Shown one piece after another: positions 16,669-26,202 of a stretch of DNA of 62,832 nucleotides. Source of the stretch: Romeriopsis navalis LEGE 11480. GTDB lineage: Bacteria; Cyanobacteriota; Cyanobacteriia; Leptolyngbyales; Leptolyngbyaceae. Position 1 is the stretch's first letter. The number at the start of each line of letters is the position of its first letter. The stretch covers positions 1-62,832 of the forward strand of contig NZ_JADEXQ010000021.1 in NCBI RefSeq assembly GCF_015207035.1. Reading direction: 5' to 3'. A program made the position numbers and the translations under genes. The notes below the pieces were generated by a model that saw only the letters and a program-made list of their open reading frames with translations, was not told the origin of the DNA and searched no databases.

Positions 16669-18348
16669 TTAGGCATTAGACGCAGGCATCGCTGGATCAA
16701 TTAAATCCAAAGACCGCTGAAGTGCTTCTAAACGCTGACTCACTTGGTTTTGAGGCGGCACCTGTTGCAAAATCTCCAAATGTTTTAGTCGTTGGGCAAC
16801 TTGACCGGTCGCCCCAACCAAGAAAACCTTACGGCGTTTTTCGATCGCATCCTTGAGCATCGTTTCAATCGCCAGCAACGCTGTCACACCCAAGCGTGGC
16901 ACACCGGTTAAATCCAAAATCAGAATTTCATAGTTTTCGACGATCGAGAGCTGTTGGGCAATCGCTTTCGCCGCACCAAAACTCATCGGACCGCTCAGAC
17001 TAAACATCAACACCCGCCCCCGCGCCGCCGCGAGAATATCCTGCTCTTCGGGGGATAACCAATCTTCGTTATCCGCCCGGGTCACCGCCCGCATTTCTTT
17101 GACTTGAATATCGGTGATGTTCTTAATTGTCAGCAAATTCGCAACAAAGACACCCACCGCCACCGCCGTCACTAAATCAACAAACACAGTCAGAAACAGC
17201 ACCAGGTACATCAACCCTGCACCTTTCATCGAGAGACGATGGGCTCGTTTGAGGAAGCCCCAATCAATGATATCGATCCCCACCTTCATTAAGATCCCAG
17301 CCAGCACCGCGTGGGGGATGACCTCGGTCAATGGCCCCGCTTTCAGCACAATCACGGCCAGCACCAACGCGTGAACCATCCCTGAAATTGGCGTCTTACC
17401 ACCGGATTGGACGTTGATTACAGTGCGCATCGTGGCCCCCGCACCCGGCAATCCCCCCAATAAACCCGAAATCAAGTTACCGATACCTTGACCAATCAAT
17501 TCACGATCGGAATCATGCTGTGTCCGCGTGATATTGTCCGCAACCAGAGAGGTCAGCAACGAATCAAGCGCCCCCAACATCGCAAGCATCAGGCTATAGC
17601 CCATAATCTCTTTGATATTGCTGGCCGAAAATGCCGGTAGATGCAAACTAGGTAAACCCGAGGGAATATCCCCAATACGCAAAACGGCATCATTTGGGAA
17701 AAAGAGAATCGAGGTGATGGTTCCCACAACTAACGCAATCAAAGGGGCGGGCAAGATCCGATTGAGCTTGGGTGGCGCGGCAAAGACGATCAAGATCGTC
17801 AACGCGCCCAGACCCGCCGCAATGGGGTTGATATTACTAATAAAATGCGGCAACTGCGTCAAAGCCTTGACGACACCAGCACCACCCTTATGTCCTAGTA
17901 GGGGGCCAATTTGCAGCAGCACAATAATCACACCGATCCCCGACATAAAGCCAGAGATCACGGTATAAGGCATCAGCGTAATGTACTTGCCGAGCCGTAA
18001 TATACCCATCAGAATTTGAAAAATCCCGCCGAGCATCACGACGGTAAAGGCCATGGCCAAACCACTCTCAGGATTGCTCGCCACAAGCGATGTAAAGGTC
18101 GAAGCCATCACCACCGTCATCGGCCCCGTGGGTCCTGAGACCTGGGAAGGTGTACCACCAAATAACGCGGCAAAAAAGCCCACACATATCGCACCATACA
18201 ATCCCGCAATCGGTCCTACACCGGAAGCGACCCCAAAGGCTAAAGCAAGTGGCAAAGCGACAATTGCCGCCGTAATTCCACCAAAGAAATCACCTCGGAG
18301 ATTATTGAAATGCAGGCCATTAATTAAGCCCGCGCGAAAAATGCCCAT
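16669..18348 (-). CDS. bicA: SulP-family bicarbonate transporter BicA
   Basis: 559 residues: about 12 membrane segments then a cytoplasmic STAS domain (about 430-545). LRGDFFGGITAAIVALPLAL, ALFGGTPSQVSGPTGPMTVV, MPYTVISGFMSGIG, TSLVADNITRTQHDS then ELIGQGIGNL, and LPGAGATMRTVINVQSGGKT match BicA, the sodium-dependent bicarbonate importer. The STAS part has LILDLTGVPRLGVTALLAIE. It feeds bicarbonate to the CO2-concentrating mechanism across the plasma membrane. It is divergent from sbtA across 290 bp, a natural point for joint low-CO2 control. Sulfate transport is an alternative within the family but less likely in this context. Confidence 0.9.
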   Translation of the reverse strand: MGIFRAGLINGLHFNNLRGDFFGGITAAIVALPLALAFGVASGVGPIAGLYGAICVGFFAALFGGTPSQVSGPTGPMTVVMASTFTSLVASNPESGLAMAFTVVMLGGIFQILMGILRLGKYITLMPYTVISGFMSGIGVIIVLLQIGPLLGHKGGAGVVKALTQLPHFISNINPIAAGLGALTILIVFAAPPKLNRILPAPLIALVVGTITSILFFPNDAVLRIGDIPSGLPSLHLPAFSASNIKEIMGYSLMLAMLGALDSLLTSLVADNITRTQHDSDRELIGQGIGNLISGLLGGLPGAGATMRTVINVQSGGKTPISGMVHALVLAVIVLKAGPLTEVIPHAVLAGILMKVGIDIIDWGFLKRAHRLSMKGAGLMYLVLFLTVFVDLVTAVAVGVFVANLLTIKNITDIQVKEMRAVTRADNEDWLSPEEQDILAAARGRVLMFSLSGPMSFGAAKAIAQQLSIVENYEILILDLTGVPRLGVTALLAIETMLKDAIEKRRKVFLVGATGQVAQRLKHLEILQQVPPQNQVSQRLEALQRSLDLIDPAMPASNA

Positions 18349-18638
18349 TGTTTGCGTTTAACCCCAACAGCGTTAGAAAAGTACAACAACCCAAACTTGA
18401 CTGGGGTGGTCTTCAGGGTTTCGGTAATTGTCTGTGTAATCGTTGAAAGAAGAGCGATTAATATTACGTTTCAGCGTAGGACGGCATGAGACGAACCGCA
18501 AGCATCAGAGCGATTTGTGCCCTTTCAGCCCCCGTTATAAGAAGATGATATTACCGCTAATTCTAACGATTCATAAATAACTGAAGAATTGCCGAAGATT
18601 TCATCGATAACTTGAGAGGAATATTGCACAGTGTTTCT
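18349..18638. promoter_or_regulatory. Shared bicA/sbtA promoter region
   Basis: 290 bp between divergent bicA and sbtA must contain both promoters. Transporters of this kind are usually induced at low CO2 by LysR-type regulators (CcmR/CmpR). I cannot place a definite operator. Confidence 0.4.
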
Positions 18639-19622
18639 ATGAACCTTGACCTGATTGTTTCAAATATTCTCAATCCTCCAATTCTCTTTTTCTTCTTGGG
18701 TATGTTCGCGGTTTGGGTCAAGTCGGATTTAGAGATTCCGGCACCGATTCCGAAATTATTTTCGCTCTATCTCCTACTCGCAATCGGGTTTAAGGGAGGC
18801 GTTGAACTTTCACGTAGCGGTATCACCCAGGATGTCTTACTGACGATGTTGGCGGCGATCGTCATGGCCTCAATCGTGCCGGTTTATAGTTTTTTCCTCC
18901 TGCGTTGGAAACTTGATCCCTATAATGCTGCGGCAATTGCGGCCACCTATGGCTCAATCAGTGCGGTCACCTTTATTACCGCTGGCTCTTTCCTCGGCCA
19001 ACTCAATATCGACTACGACGGCTATATGGTCGCAGCGCTGGCCTTAATGGAATCCCCCGCGATTATTGTGGGCTTGGTGCTCGTCAATGTCTTTGGCAGT
19101 GGCGGTGGGAATCGCGATGAAGAGAAAAAGACCGAATGGGGGGAAGTCCTGCGCGAGGCCTTCCTCAATGGGTCTGTACTGTTGCTGGTCGGCAGTGTGA
19201 TCATTGGCCTGCTGACCGGGGAAAACGGCTGGACAAAGCTCAAACCCTTTACTCAGGATATGTTTTACGGTGCCTTAACCTTTTTCCTCTTGGATATGGG
19301 GCTGGTTGCCGCCAAGCAGATTAAAGATCTCAAAAAAACAGGGGTCTTTCTAATTGCCTTTGCCCTCTTGATGCCACTCGGGAATGCGGCGCTCAGCTTG
19401 CCGATCGCCTACGTTATCCAGATGAGCCAAGGTGATGCGCTATTGTTTGCCGTCTTATGTGCCAGCGCTTCCTATATTGCCGTCCCTGCAGCAATGCGTA
19501 TGACCGTGCCGGAAGCCAATCCCAGCCTCTATATTTCCACTGCCTTGGCAGTGACCTTCCCGTTCAATATCATCGTGGGCATTCCGCTTTATTTATCTGC
19601 GATCAACTTATTTTGGAGTTAG
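18639..19622 (+). CDS. sbtA: Sodium-dependent bicarbonate transporter SbtA
   Basis: 327 residues with about ten membrane spans. ILNPPILFFFLGMFAVWVKS then DLEIPAPIPKLFSLYLLLAI, FKGGVELSRSG, ATYGSISAVTFITAGSFL, ALMESPAIIVGLVL and the C-terminal CASASYIAVPAAMRMTVPEA match SbtA. It is a high-affinity bicarbonate importer of the plasma membrane. The cytoplasmic loop (GGGNRDEEKKTEW) is short and charged. The ATG at 18639 matches the family start; a TTG at 18612 would add nine residues. sbtB follows after six bases. Confidence 0.96.
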   Translation: MNLDLIVSNILNPPILFFFLGMFAVWVKSDLEIPAPIPKLFSLYLLLAIGFKGGVELSRSGITQDVLLTMLAAIVMASIVPVYSFFLLRWKLDPYNAAAIAATYGSISAVTFITAGSFLGQLNIDYDGYMVAALALMESPAIIVGLVLVNVFGSGGGNRDEEKKTEWGEVLREAFLNGSVLLLVGSVIIGLLTGENGWTKLKPFTQDMFYGALTFFLLDMGLVAAKQIKDLKKTGVFLIAFALLMPLGNAALSLPIAYVIQMSQGDALLFAVLCASASYIAVPAAMRMTVPEANPSLYISTALAVTFPFNIIVGIPLYLSAINLFWS

Positions 19623-19628
19623 TTATTT

Positions 19629-19943
19629 ATGCACGCTGTTAACCGCATGGAAATCATGTCTGATGCCGTTGAACTCGGCAAAATCACGGCAGTGCTGAAT
19701 CAGGGCGATCGTGTCACCTACAGTATTCTTCGTAATGTTTCGAGCCATGGGGTCCGGGGTGAATCAGTCGAAGACTCCTTTATTAGTTCTGAAAACATCT
19801 ACATCATTGCCTTCTGCCCACCCGAACAGACGAAAGGACTGCTGGAGAAAATCCGGCCCATTCTAAACAAATTTGGGGGCGCTTGCTTCATCACAGATGC
19901 AACCGAGATCAAATCGATGCGATGCGTTGGTTCTCTCAGTTAG
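19629..19943 (+). CDS. sbtB: PII-like regulator SbtB
   Basis: 104 residues with a PII-like ferredoxin fold plan; position directly after sbtA supports the call. SbtB trimers bind adenyl nucleotides and gate SbtA. SHGVRGESVEDSFISSENIY would be the T-loop region, and FGGACFITDATEIKSMRCVG the C-terminal strand. The canonical C-terminal redox loop (two close cysteines near FCGPEGC) is absent, so this is a variant SbtB. An internal ATG (MEIMSDAVEL) could be the true start. Confidence 0.88.
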   Translation: MHAVNRMEIMSDAVELGKITAVLNQGDRVTYSILRNVSSHGVRGESVEDSFISSENIYIIAFCPPEQTKGLLEKIRPILNKFGGACFITDATEIKSMRCVGSLS

Positions 19944-19975
19944 ACGCAGGGTTAAATGCGGCCTGAAATCTCCGC

Positions 19976-20704
19976 ATGATTGACAACTCACAAGAAAAAA
20001 CGATGACTCAACATAATCGCTATCTCAATCGCCGCAACGCTCTCAAACTGGGTGGCACAACCTTAATGGCTGCCGCACTACAAGGCTTCTGGCCGCAGCC
20101 AACTCCCGCGATCGCGGCGACCACACAGCCCTCTCCGGAAACCGTCTTGGAACTGCTCACAACGGGGAATGAACGATTTGTCGCACACCATGCCCAGCAT
20201 CCCCATACCTCGATCGAGCGCATGGCCGAATTGGCGACAGGACAACACCCGATCGTTACGATTCTCAGTTGCGCCGATTCGCGGGTCCCGGCCGAACTCC
20301 TGTTTGACCTGGGATTAGGTGATGTATTCAATGTGCGGGTTGCAGGCAATATCGTCACACCCGAAGTCTTGGCCAGCATCGAATATGCCGTTGAACTCCT
20401 GGAAACGCCTGTTCTGATGATCCTCGGCCATGAACGATGTGGGGCCGTAACGGCGGCTGTCCAAGGACAAACCGTGCCAGGGCATATTGGCGACTTCATT
20501 GATGAAATTCTGCCAGCAGTCGCCCAGGTTAAGGACCAACCCGGTGATGCGATTGATAATGCGGTACGGGCAAATGTCGATCGGCAAATTCAAGTCCTGC
20601 TTCAGCAGTCTGACTTGATTCGGAAGCGCAAAGCCAATGGCCAAGTTCGCGTTGTTGGCAGCCGCTACGATCTTGACTCGGGGCGAGTCGATTTACTGGC
20701 TTAA
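19976..20704 (+). CDS. ecaB: Exported beta-carbonic anhydrase (EcaB-like)
   Basis: 242 residues. The zinc ligands of beta-carbonic anhydrases are present: Cys99 in LSCADSRVPAE, and His152 and Cys155 in LGHERCGAV, with the Asp101-Arg103 dyad. The N-terminus has a twin-arginine signal (NRRNALKLGG then a hydrophobic stretch ending AIAA), so the enzyme should be exported folded to the periplasm. It interconverts CO2 and bicarbonate, here probably supplying bicarbonate to BicA and SbtA. It lies 32 bp after sbtB. The symbol is by analogy to EcaB and not certain. Confidence 0.88.
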   Translation: MIDNSQEKTMTQHNRYLNRRNALKLGGTTLMAAALQGFWPQPTPAIAATTQPSPETVLELLTTGNERFVAHHAQHPHTSIERMAELATGQHPIVTILSCADSRVPAELLFDLGLGDVFNVRVAGNIVTPEVLASIEYAVELLETPVLMILGHERCGAVTAAVQGQTVPGHIGDFIDEILPAVAQVKDQPGDAIDNAVRANVDRQIQVLLQQSDLIRKRKANGQVRVVGSRYDLDSGRVDLLA

Positions 20705-21150
20705 GAATATTTTTTAATTGGCGGAATTTCAAAAGTATTGCGCCAAATACGACAACAACACCCAGAATGGTGCTGCTAAGGGACGGTCTCAATGATCTAA
20801 ATTTGTCTAGAGTTGCATAAAACCGAAGGATTCGATTCGCATTGCTCTCGATCAATTTCTAGAGACGATATTAGCCACCTGTTTGGGTGTTGATTTAAGC
20901 CGCCCGCAGCAACTCAATCGATTAGCTCGATCAACTGCGGTATATACGTTTGGAGGGAAAGCAATATGGCTTTCTTGAGTCCTATAGTAGGTAAAAAATC
21001 TACCGATCTAGAGGAACGAAAACAAAGTTAATTGGTTTAGTTAAGTAGCATGTCGAAAGGTTTCAAGATGCTGCTTAGCAGCCTGCACCGCAGAGTAGCA
21101 GTTGATCCCCAGAACGCGGCTCGAGGAACGCACGCCTCACGGTGATTCGC
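20705..21150. other. Intergenic region between ecaB and the WecG-type gene
   Basis: 446 bp between convergent genes. No clear terminator hairpin is seen. The only coding candidate is the 21-codon frame at 20966-21031, listed separately. The rest shows no repeat or RNA gene I can support. Confidence 0.4.
20966..21031 (+). CDS. Possible 21-residue peptide
   Basis: A frame reading MAFLSPIVGKKSTDLEERKQ plus one residue and a stop follows a strong ribosome site (TTTGGAGGG eight to nine bases before the ATG). The peptide has a short hydrophobic start and a charged end. No family is recognised and chance is possible; only the ribosome site argues for it. Confidence 0.2.
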   Translation: MAFLSPIVGKKSTDLEERKQS

Positions 21151-21921
21151 TTAATTGACAATATGACGCCCTTGCCAAGGACAGCGATAAAAGTGTAGAC
21201 GCTGCTTCAGTACTAACCAGAAGAATGGCATGGCATCGCCGAGATAGCGTTTCCAAAGCCGGCGTGGCTCACACAACAACCGATAAAGCCACTCCATACC
21301 GACATCACTGACCCAACGCGGAGCACGCGATACGCTCCCGGCTTCGAAGTTAATCGTCGCACCGATCGCCATAAACACCTTAACGTTCGGAAAGTGGTGA
21401 CGGTACTTCGTAATCCATAGCTCTTGCTTGGGTGCCCCCAAGCCGACGGCCAGGACGGTGGCACCCGAAGCATTGACCATATCGACGATCGCCGCGCATT
21501 CCTCAGGATTCTGCTCAAATCCAAAGGATGGTGAATGGGCGGCCACAATCATCTCACGGCCCACCTTGGCATTAATCTGCCGTTGGGCTTGCTGGGCCAC
21601 CCCATCCGCTGCACCCAACAGAAATATCCGCATATCCGCATCATTGCTGTAGTAGCGATAAAATGCCGGGAATAGGTCCGAACCGCAAATTTTTTCGCGA
21701 ATCGGCGTACCCAAAAATTTAGCGACGTACATCAAAATCTGACTATCGCAAATCCGAAAATCAGCCCCTTGATAGGCGTTGTAGAACGCCCGATTACGCT
21801 GCAGTTTCATCAACAAATCAACATTTGGTGTGATGACAAATCCCCCAGCGCGTAAGGACTCTAGCAATTCTTTGAGCGTTAGATTATCAATTTCAACATT
21901 CAGAAGTCGAACCCGCTTCAT
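21151..21921 (-). CDS. WecG/TagA/CpsF-family glycosyltransferase
   Basis: About 256 residues of glycosyltransferase family 26. Key motifs: GGFVITPNVDLLMKLQRN, ADFRICDSQILMYVAKFLG, GSDLFPAF, MRIFLLGAADGVAQQAQ, VLAVGLGAPKQELWI and ATINFEAGSVSRAPRWVSDV then GMEWLYRLLCEPRRLWKRYL. These enzymes add N-acetylmannosamine-type sugars to lipid-linked sugars in exopolysaccharide or surface glycan synthesis. GGAG ten bases before the ATG at 21921 supports this start over an ATG at 21942. It opens the polysaccharide block. Confidence 0.93.
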   Translation of the reverse strand: MKRVRLLNVEIDNLTLKELLESLRAGGFVITPNVDLLMKLQRNRAFYNAYQGADFRICDSQILMYVAKFLGTPIREKICGSDLFPAFYRYYSNDADMRIFLLGAADGVAQQAQRQINAKVGREMIVAAHSPSFGFEQNPEECAAIVDMVNASGATVLAVGLGAPKQELWITKYRHHFPNVKVFMAIGATINFEAGSVSRAPRWVSDVGMEWLYRLLCEPRRLWKRYLGDAMPFFWLVLKQRLHFYRCPWQGRHIVN

Positions 21922-22484
21922 AGGCCTCGTACTCCATTGCATTCAACATCAATTAATTCAGTAGACAAACTGATCCTCTGACAAACTGAGCCATATCCAT
22001 GCAAAACGGGTTAGCCCGAACCAGTAGAAACTTGCTTAATCTTATGAGCAATAGATCGATTGTTTAATCTGCCTCTAGGTAGGATTTCGGATCTTTTTCG
22101 GTGCTCTTAGGGTAGAAGTACGATGCGATTTAAGACTGTGTATCTAGGGGGTGAAACCCCCTTCAAATCAGCCAAAAGATGGATTTTATTTGAACTTATA
22201 TTGAAATTTTCTCTTTTTAATATTTTATAAAAAAGTGATGACAATTTGCCTCATTAATTGCTGAAATAGCTTTCAAATGGGCTTCCAGCCAATTATTTAG
22301 TAGTAAGCATATTCCGTATTTATACGCATAATTCCATTAGTAAATTCATTCCTCATCATCGGTTTTACGTAGAGGAACTACTAGAATCTGAGTGAGTCAT
22401 AAAGTATTTACATTATGTTCCGGTTTTCTTCAGATTTATCTCGAAGCTTTGAGTATTAGTAACGGTCAAAAAGCATTCATTTAA
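21922..22484. other. AT-rich divergent intergenic region
   Basis: About 560 bp between the WecG-type gene and the Wza-like gene. It is AT-rich with several T runs and must contain divergent promoters. No RNA gene, hairpin terminator or long repeat is apparent. Confidence 0.4.
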
Positions 22485-23735
22485 ATGACTGCAACCGATC
22501 GTGAATCACCTGGACTAAAATTCCGTTTTGCTTCAGCTTTGCCCCTTATCCAGTCTTTATCTTCTGTTTTAGGACCTATGGGAATCCCCACTACGGCGCG
22601 CCAGCGCTTTCAACTGTCGATCGCACTCGGACTCTTGGGCAGCCTGGGCCTGAGCAGCCTCCCGTCAATGGCTCAGACTCAGATGCCCCCACGCACAGCG
22701 CCGACTAGCTTGCCACAGCTGCAGCCACTGGCGCAGCGGGCGCCGATCGTCACAATTCCCTCCACGCGCATCCCCTTTTCCCAACGCGCCCGGCGAGTGA
22801 TTGATCCGGTCAGCTACTACATTGGGCCGGGCGACGAAATCCGGATCGCGGTCATTGGCTATCCCGAATACAGCAACAATCATTCCGTGTTGTCTGATGG
22901 CACCATCTCACTACCCCTCATTGGGTCGGTGATGGCCGCTGATCGGACCCCCGCACAGCTCAAAGGCCAAATCAGCCGCTTACTAAACGAAGTCTTGGTT
23001 AATCCGGCGGTAAATGTCGCCGTCAGTAGCCAACGGCCCGTAACCGTCAATATTGGCGGTTCGGTGCAGCGCCCCGGCCCGGTCCAACTCCGGAACCTGC
23101 GGCCAACGGGTGATATTAACCAAAGCACAACCGTCGCGGGCGTTGTCTCCCTGCAACGCCCAACCGTCACAGCGGCATTACTGGAAGCCGGCGGCGTGAC
23201 CCGCGACGCGGATTTAACCCAAGTGCAACTGCGACGATATTCCCCGGATCAGAATTTACCGCCAGTGGTGATCAATCTATGGGATGCCATCAGTGCCAAC
23301 CGCCCCGCACGGGATCTGACATTGCAGGACGGCGATACCCTCTATGTGCCAAAGCTCGCAGCAAACACCACAATTGATGCCCAATTACTGGCTAAATCGA
23401 GCCTGGCCCCACGTACAGTCCGCGTCAAAGTTGTGGGTGAGGTGACGCGGCCGGGCGAAGTAGCGGTGCCCCCAGATGGCAATCTTTCCAGTGCGATCGC
23501 CATTGCCGGCGGACCCACGGATAAAGCCCGGATGAAAGAGGTAACGTTTGTCCGCCGACTGGCGAACGGCCAGATTCAAGAGCAAAAGCTAAACCTCAAC
23601 CAACTGACCGATGAGATTCAGGTCCAAGATGGGGATGTGATTTACGTACCAAAAACCGACAGTGATAAAGCGATCGATGTCGCCGGGCGCGTCGCCGGAC
23701 CCCTGGGCTTTATTTTGCGGTTATTTGGTTTGTAA
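22485..23735 (+). CDS. Wza-like polysaccharide export protein
   Basis: 416 residues. A signal peptide ends near SSLPSMAQ. Next come the polysaccharide-export (Poly_export) domain (YYIGPGDEIRIAVIGYPEYS, VLSDGTISLPLIGSV, VNPAVNVAVSSQRPVTVNIG) and SLBB-type domains (VAGVVSLQRPTVTAALLEAG, VKVVGEVTRPGEVAVPPDG, AIAIAGGPTDKARMKEV, VQDGDVIYVPK). It should form or contact the outer-membrane export channel for exopolysaccharide. An internal ATG at 22578, preceded by AGGACCT, gives a neater signal peptide and may be the real start. Confidence 0.92.
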   Translation: MTATDRESPGLKFRFASALPLIQSLSSVLGPMGIPTTARQRFQLSIALGLLGSLGLSSLPSMAQTQMPPRTAPTSLPQLQPLAQRAPIVTIPSTRIPFSQRARRVIDPVSYYIGPGDEIRIAVIGYPEYSNNHSVLSDGTISLPLIGSVMAADRTPAQLKGQISRLLNEVLVNPAVNVAVSSQRPVTVNIGGSVQRPGPVQLRNLRPTGDINQSTTVAGVVSLQRPTVTAALLEAGGVTRDADLTQVQLRRYSPDQNLPPVVINLWDAISANRPARDLTLQDGDTLYVPKLAANTTIDAQLLAKSSLAPRTVRVKVVGEVTRPGEVAVPPDGNLSSAIAIAGGPTDKARMKEVTFVRRLANGQIQEQKLNLNQLTDEIQVQDGDVIYVPKTDSDKAIDVAGRVAGPLGFILRLFGL

Positions 23736-23787
23736 GCCGATTTAGAGCTCAATTCGCGGCCTTGACGTCAAGTGCTAATATGCACCA

Positions 23788-23837
23788 AAAAATCCCCTCC
23801 AGTTGCCTTAAAGTCTGGGCAACTGGGGGGAATTTTA
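23788..23837. terminator. Bidirectional terminator
   Basis: AATCCCCTCCAGTTGCC pairs with GGGCAACTGGGGGGAATT, flanked by A and T runs. It sits between the convergent Wza-like gene and the fusion oxidoreductase gene and can end both transcripts. Confidence 0.88.
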
Positions 23838-23850
23838 ATGGCAGCACTAA

Positions 23851-25980
23851 CTAGCTCAGCCACTCCTTGACTGGGAGATGAATTCCCTCCGAAACTAGCA
23901 ACTCCCGATCTGTGACGGGTTGCCAACCGAGTTCCCGTTCGGCTTTACTACAGTCAAACTGTGAGGCAAGGCGACGACCCGCACAATCGGCATAACTCGG
24001 GAATGCGGCATGGCGATCTCGACCGACTTTTTTCAGGCCCCATTTCAAGAGCGACATGGTGTACATGCGTCTTGCGGACAAAGGCACACGGCGAATTTTG
24101 ACGTGGGCTTGATGCTCGATCTCGTCGATGTAGTCATTCGCGCTGATACAGGGGCGACTCGCGAGATTATAGGTTTCACCCTCAATTTGCGGCTGCGTCA
24201 TCGCTTTAACTAAGGCATCGGCAATATCATCAACTAGCACGATCGGCAGTGGATTCTCGCCCTTCCCCCAAAGATTACAGACCGAGGTATAGTTCCAGGC
24301 GGCAATTCCCCAGTGGTAGGGATTGCCACCAACACCGAGTACCACTCCCGGACGCGTGATCACGACCGGTAGACCTTGGGTTTTATGCAGTTCTAACAGC
24401 TGATTTTCATTTTCCACCTTCGATCGACTATACGGTGCCACCCGCATCATGCCCGGATCGGCAAGGGTTTCCTCGTTGATTACTGTCTTTGCATTACTAG
24501 CGTTGTAGATCGCGACAGAAGACGTATAAACCAAACGTTTTATTTTATGTTTCAAACATAGTTCAGCCAACTGACGGGTTGGTTCTACATCCGTCTTTTG
24601 GTAATCTTCCCAGGTTTTGCCATTGCCCCGCGCCAGATGCAGCACATACTCAATTCCTGACATCGCGGCATCGATAGTTTCAGGCTTCGTAAAATCGCCC
24701 CGCACCACTTCTACCCCTAATTTCAGTACGGCAGGCGGACAGCCATTCGGATTGCGTGAGAGGAGACGCACACCATAGCCATCCTCGCGTAGCCGCTTGA
24801 CTAGGGCTTGACCGATAAATCCCGTCCCCCCCAGCACCAAAACCGTCGATTTCGGTAAATCAGCTACGGTCTCGGGATGAGTCGGTGTGGGAATAGGGAG
24901 GTTAGCCGCCGCCGCAATCCGTTCGGCTAGCTTGACGGTTCCCTCACCCATCACACTGGCAACTCGCTCATCGAGTGTGCCCCCCCGATGTTGATAAAAA
25001 TCGGCCACTGTCCGGGCAATACTTTCCGCAAATGGAGCCGTTTGCTGTGTCAGCTTCATCTTCGATAGCACCACGCCACCCAAGGTCTGAACCCCCTGGG
25101 CCAATTCTTCTTTCGCGGGTTTCCAAGTATTCGCAAATCGATCGAGATCAAGCATATAAGGCGTATGGGACTTGAACTGATAGAGATTACGCTCAAAGTC
25201 AACGATCGCACTGCCATGGGTACCACGCACCATGATGTAGTGCTCCGGATAACCATCAATAAACGAGAAACGCAACCGCATGGCCACATTGCCCCGTCGG
25301 GCCTGAATATCCCACCGGCGATAAAACGCTAAGCCCCTGGGTAAATCAACCTTGTCGTAGGCATCCACATGCAAGGTATCGGGTTCTCCCACTAGGTGTA
25401 ACGCATGGGAAAACGAATGCGGACAGACCTCAAACAAAATATTGGTGGGTGACTGCAACATCCATAGACCAAATGGCCCACCGCGCACTGCACCCAAAGG
25501 TTTATTCCAAATAATATCGACTTGATCTAGCTGTCCCAATTCACCGGCAGCGATCGCCGCTGTGAGCTTCTCGTAGGCGGGAAAATAGAGGAAATTATGA
25601 CTAACGCCAATCTGCCGCCCTTGGTCAATCGCTTGCTGACGAAGCGTTTGGCAGGCTTCAACGGTATGACAAAGCGGCTTTTCGATAAAGGTATCGACAC
25701 CGGCATTGAGAATCTGTTGCGCCGTGGGGAAATGGATATGGGGCGGTGTCAGCACATGGACCACATCCAGATTTTCCTGAGACAGCATTGTGCCCAAATC
25801 ACCATAGGTTTTGGGAATGCCATGGCTGCTAGCAAACTGTTGCGCGAGATTCTGATTCAAATCGCAGATGGCCCGCACTTCAACCCCATCCAGACGTCGC
25901 AGGGCCTTAACGTGATAGTCCGCGATATAACCCGCACCTAAGATCGCGACTTGTGTCATACCTGAACTTGACTTTGCCAT
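23851..25980 (-). CDS. Gfo/Idh/MocA oxidoreductase fused to an epimerase/dehydratase
   Basis: 709 residues in two enzymes. Residues about 8-360 are a Gfo/Idh/MocA NAD(P)-dependent sugar oxidoreductase (VAILGAGYIADYHVKAL, HVLTPPHIHFPTAQQIL, VDTFIEKPLCHT). Residues about 375-709 are an extended short-chain dehydrogenase/epimerase (VLVLGGTGFIGQALVKRL, VYTSSVAIYN, catalytic YSRSK). Each half usually stands alone; here they are in one frame with a short joint (PTPTHPETVADLPKSTV). The pair probably modifies a nucleotide sugar or glycoside for exopolysaccharide. GGAG precedes the ATG. Substrate unknown. Confidence 0.9.
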   Translation of the reverse strand: MAKSSSGMTQVAILGAGYIADYHVKALRRLDGVEVRAICDLNQNLAQQFASSHGIPKTYGDLGTMLSQENLDVVHVLTPPHIHFPTAQQILNAGVDTFIEKPLCHTVEACQTLRQQAIDQGRQIGVSHNFLYFPAYEKLTAAIAAGELGQLDQVDIIWNKPLGAVRGGPFGLWMLQSPTNILFEVCPHSFSHALHLVGEPDTLHVDAYDKVDLPRGLAFYRRWDIQARRGNVAMRLRFSFIDGYPEHYIMVRGTHGSAIVDFERNLYQFKSHTPYMLDLDRFANTWKPAKEELAQGVQTLGGVVLSKMKLTQQTAPFAESIARTVADFYQHRGGTLDERVASVMGEGTVKLAERIAAAANLPIPTPTHPETVADLPKSTVLVLGGTGFIGQALVKRLREDGYGVRLLSRNPNGCPPAVLKLGVEVVRGDFTKPETIDAAMSGIEYVLHLARGNGKTWEDYQKTDVEPTRQLAELCLKHKIKRLVYTSSVAIYNASNAKTVINEETLADPGMMRVAPYSRSKVENENQLLELHKTQGLPVVITRPGVVLGVGGNPYHWGIAAWNYTSVCNLWGKGENPLPIVLVDDIADALVKAMTQPQIEGETYNLASRPCISANDYIDEIEHQAHVKIRRVPLSARRMYTMSLLKWGLKKVGRDRHAAFPSYADCAGRRLASQFDCSKAERELGWQPVTDRELLVSEGIHLPVKEWLS

Positions 25981-26202
25981 ATTGATCTCCAGTCGCTAAT
26001 TAAAAGCAATGTTTAAGCACGCTGTCTTTTCGATGCAGCGATCGGACAATTGCGGCAGGGGATATCGCTTCCCAAATTCGCCCTGAACAAACTTGCCCGA
26101 TAACAAATATGAGTTCTACGGAATTTTTATCGGCCATATATGTGCCACCTTACACAGGATTTTTTCTAAGAAAATCCCTCCCAAGCTAGAAATCACTTGC
26201 CA

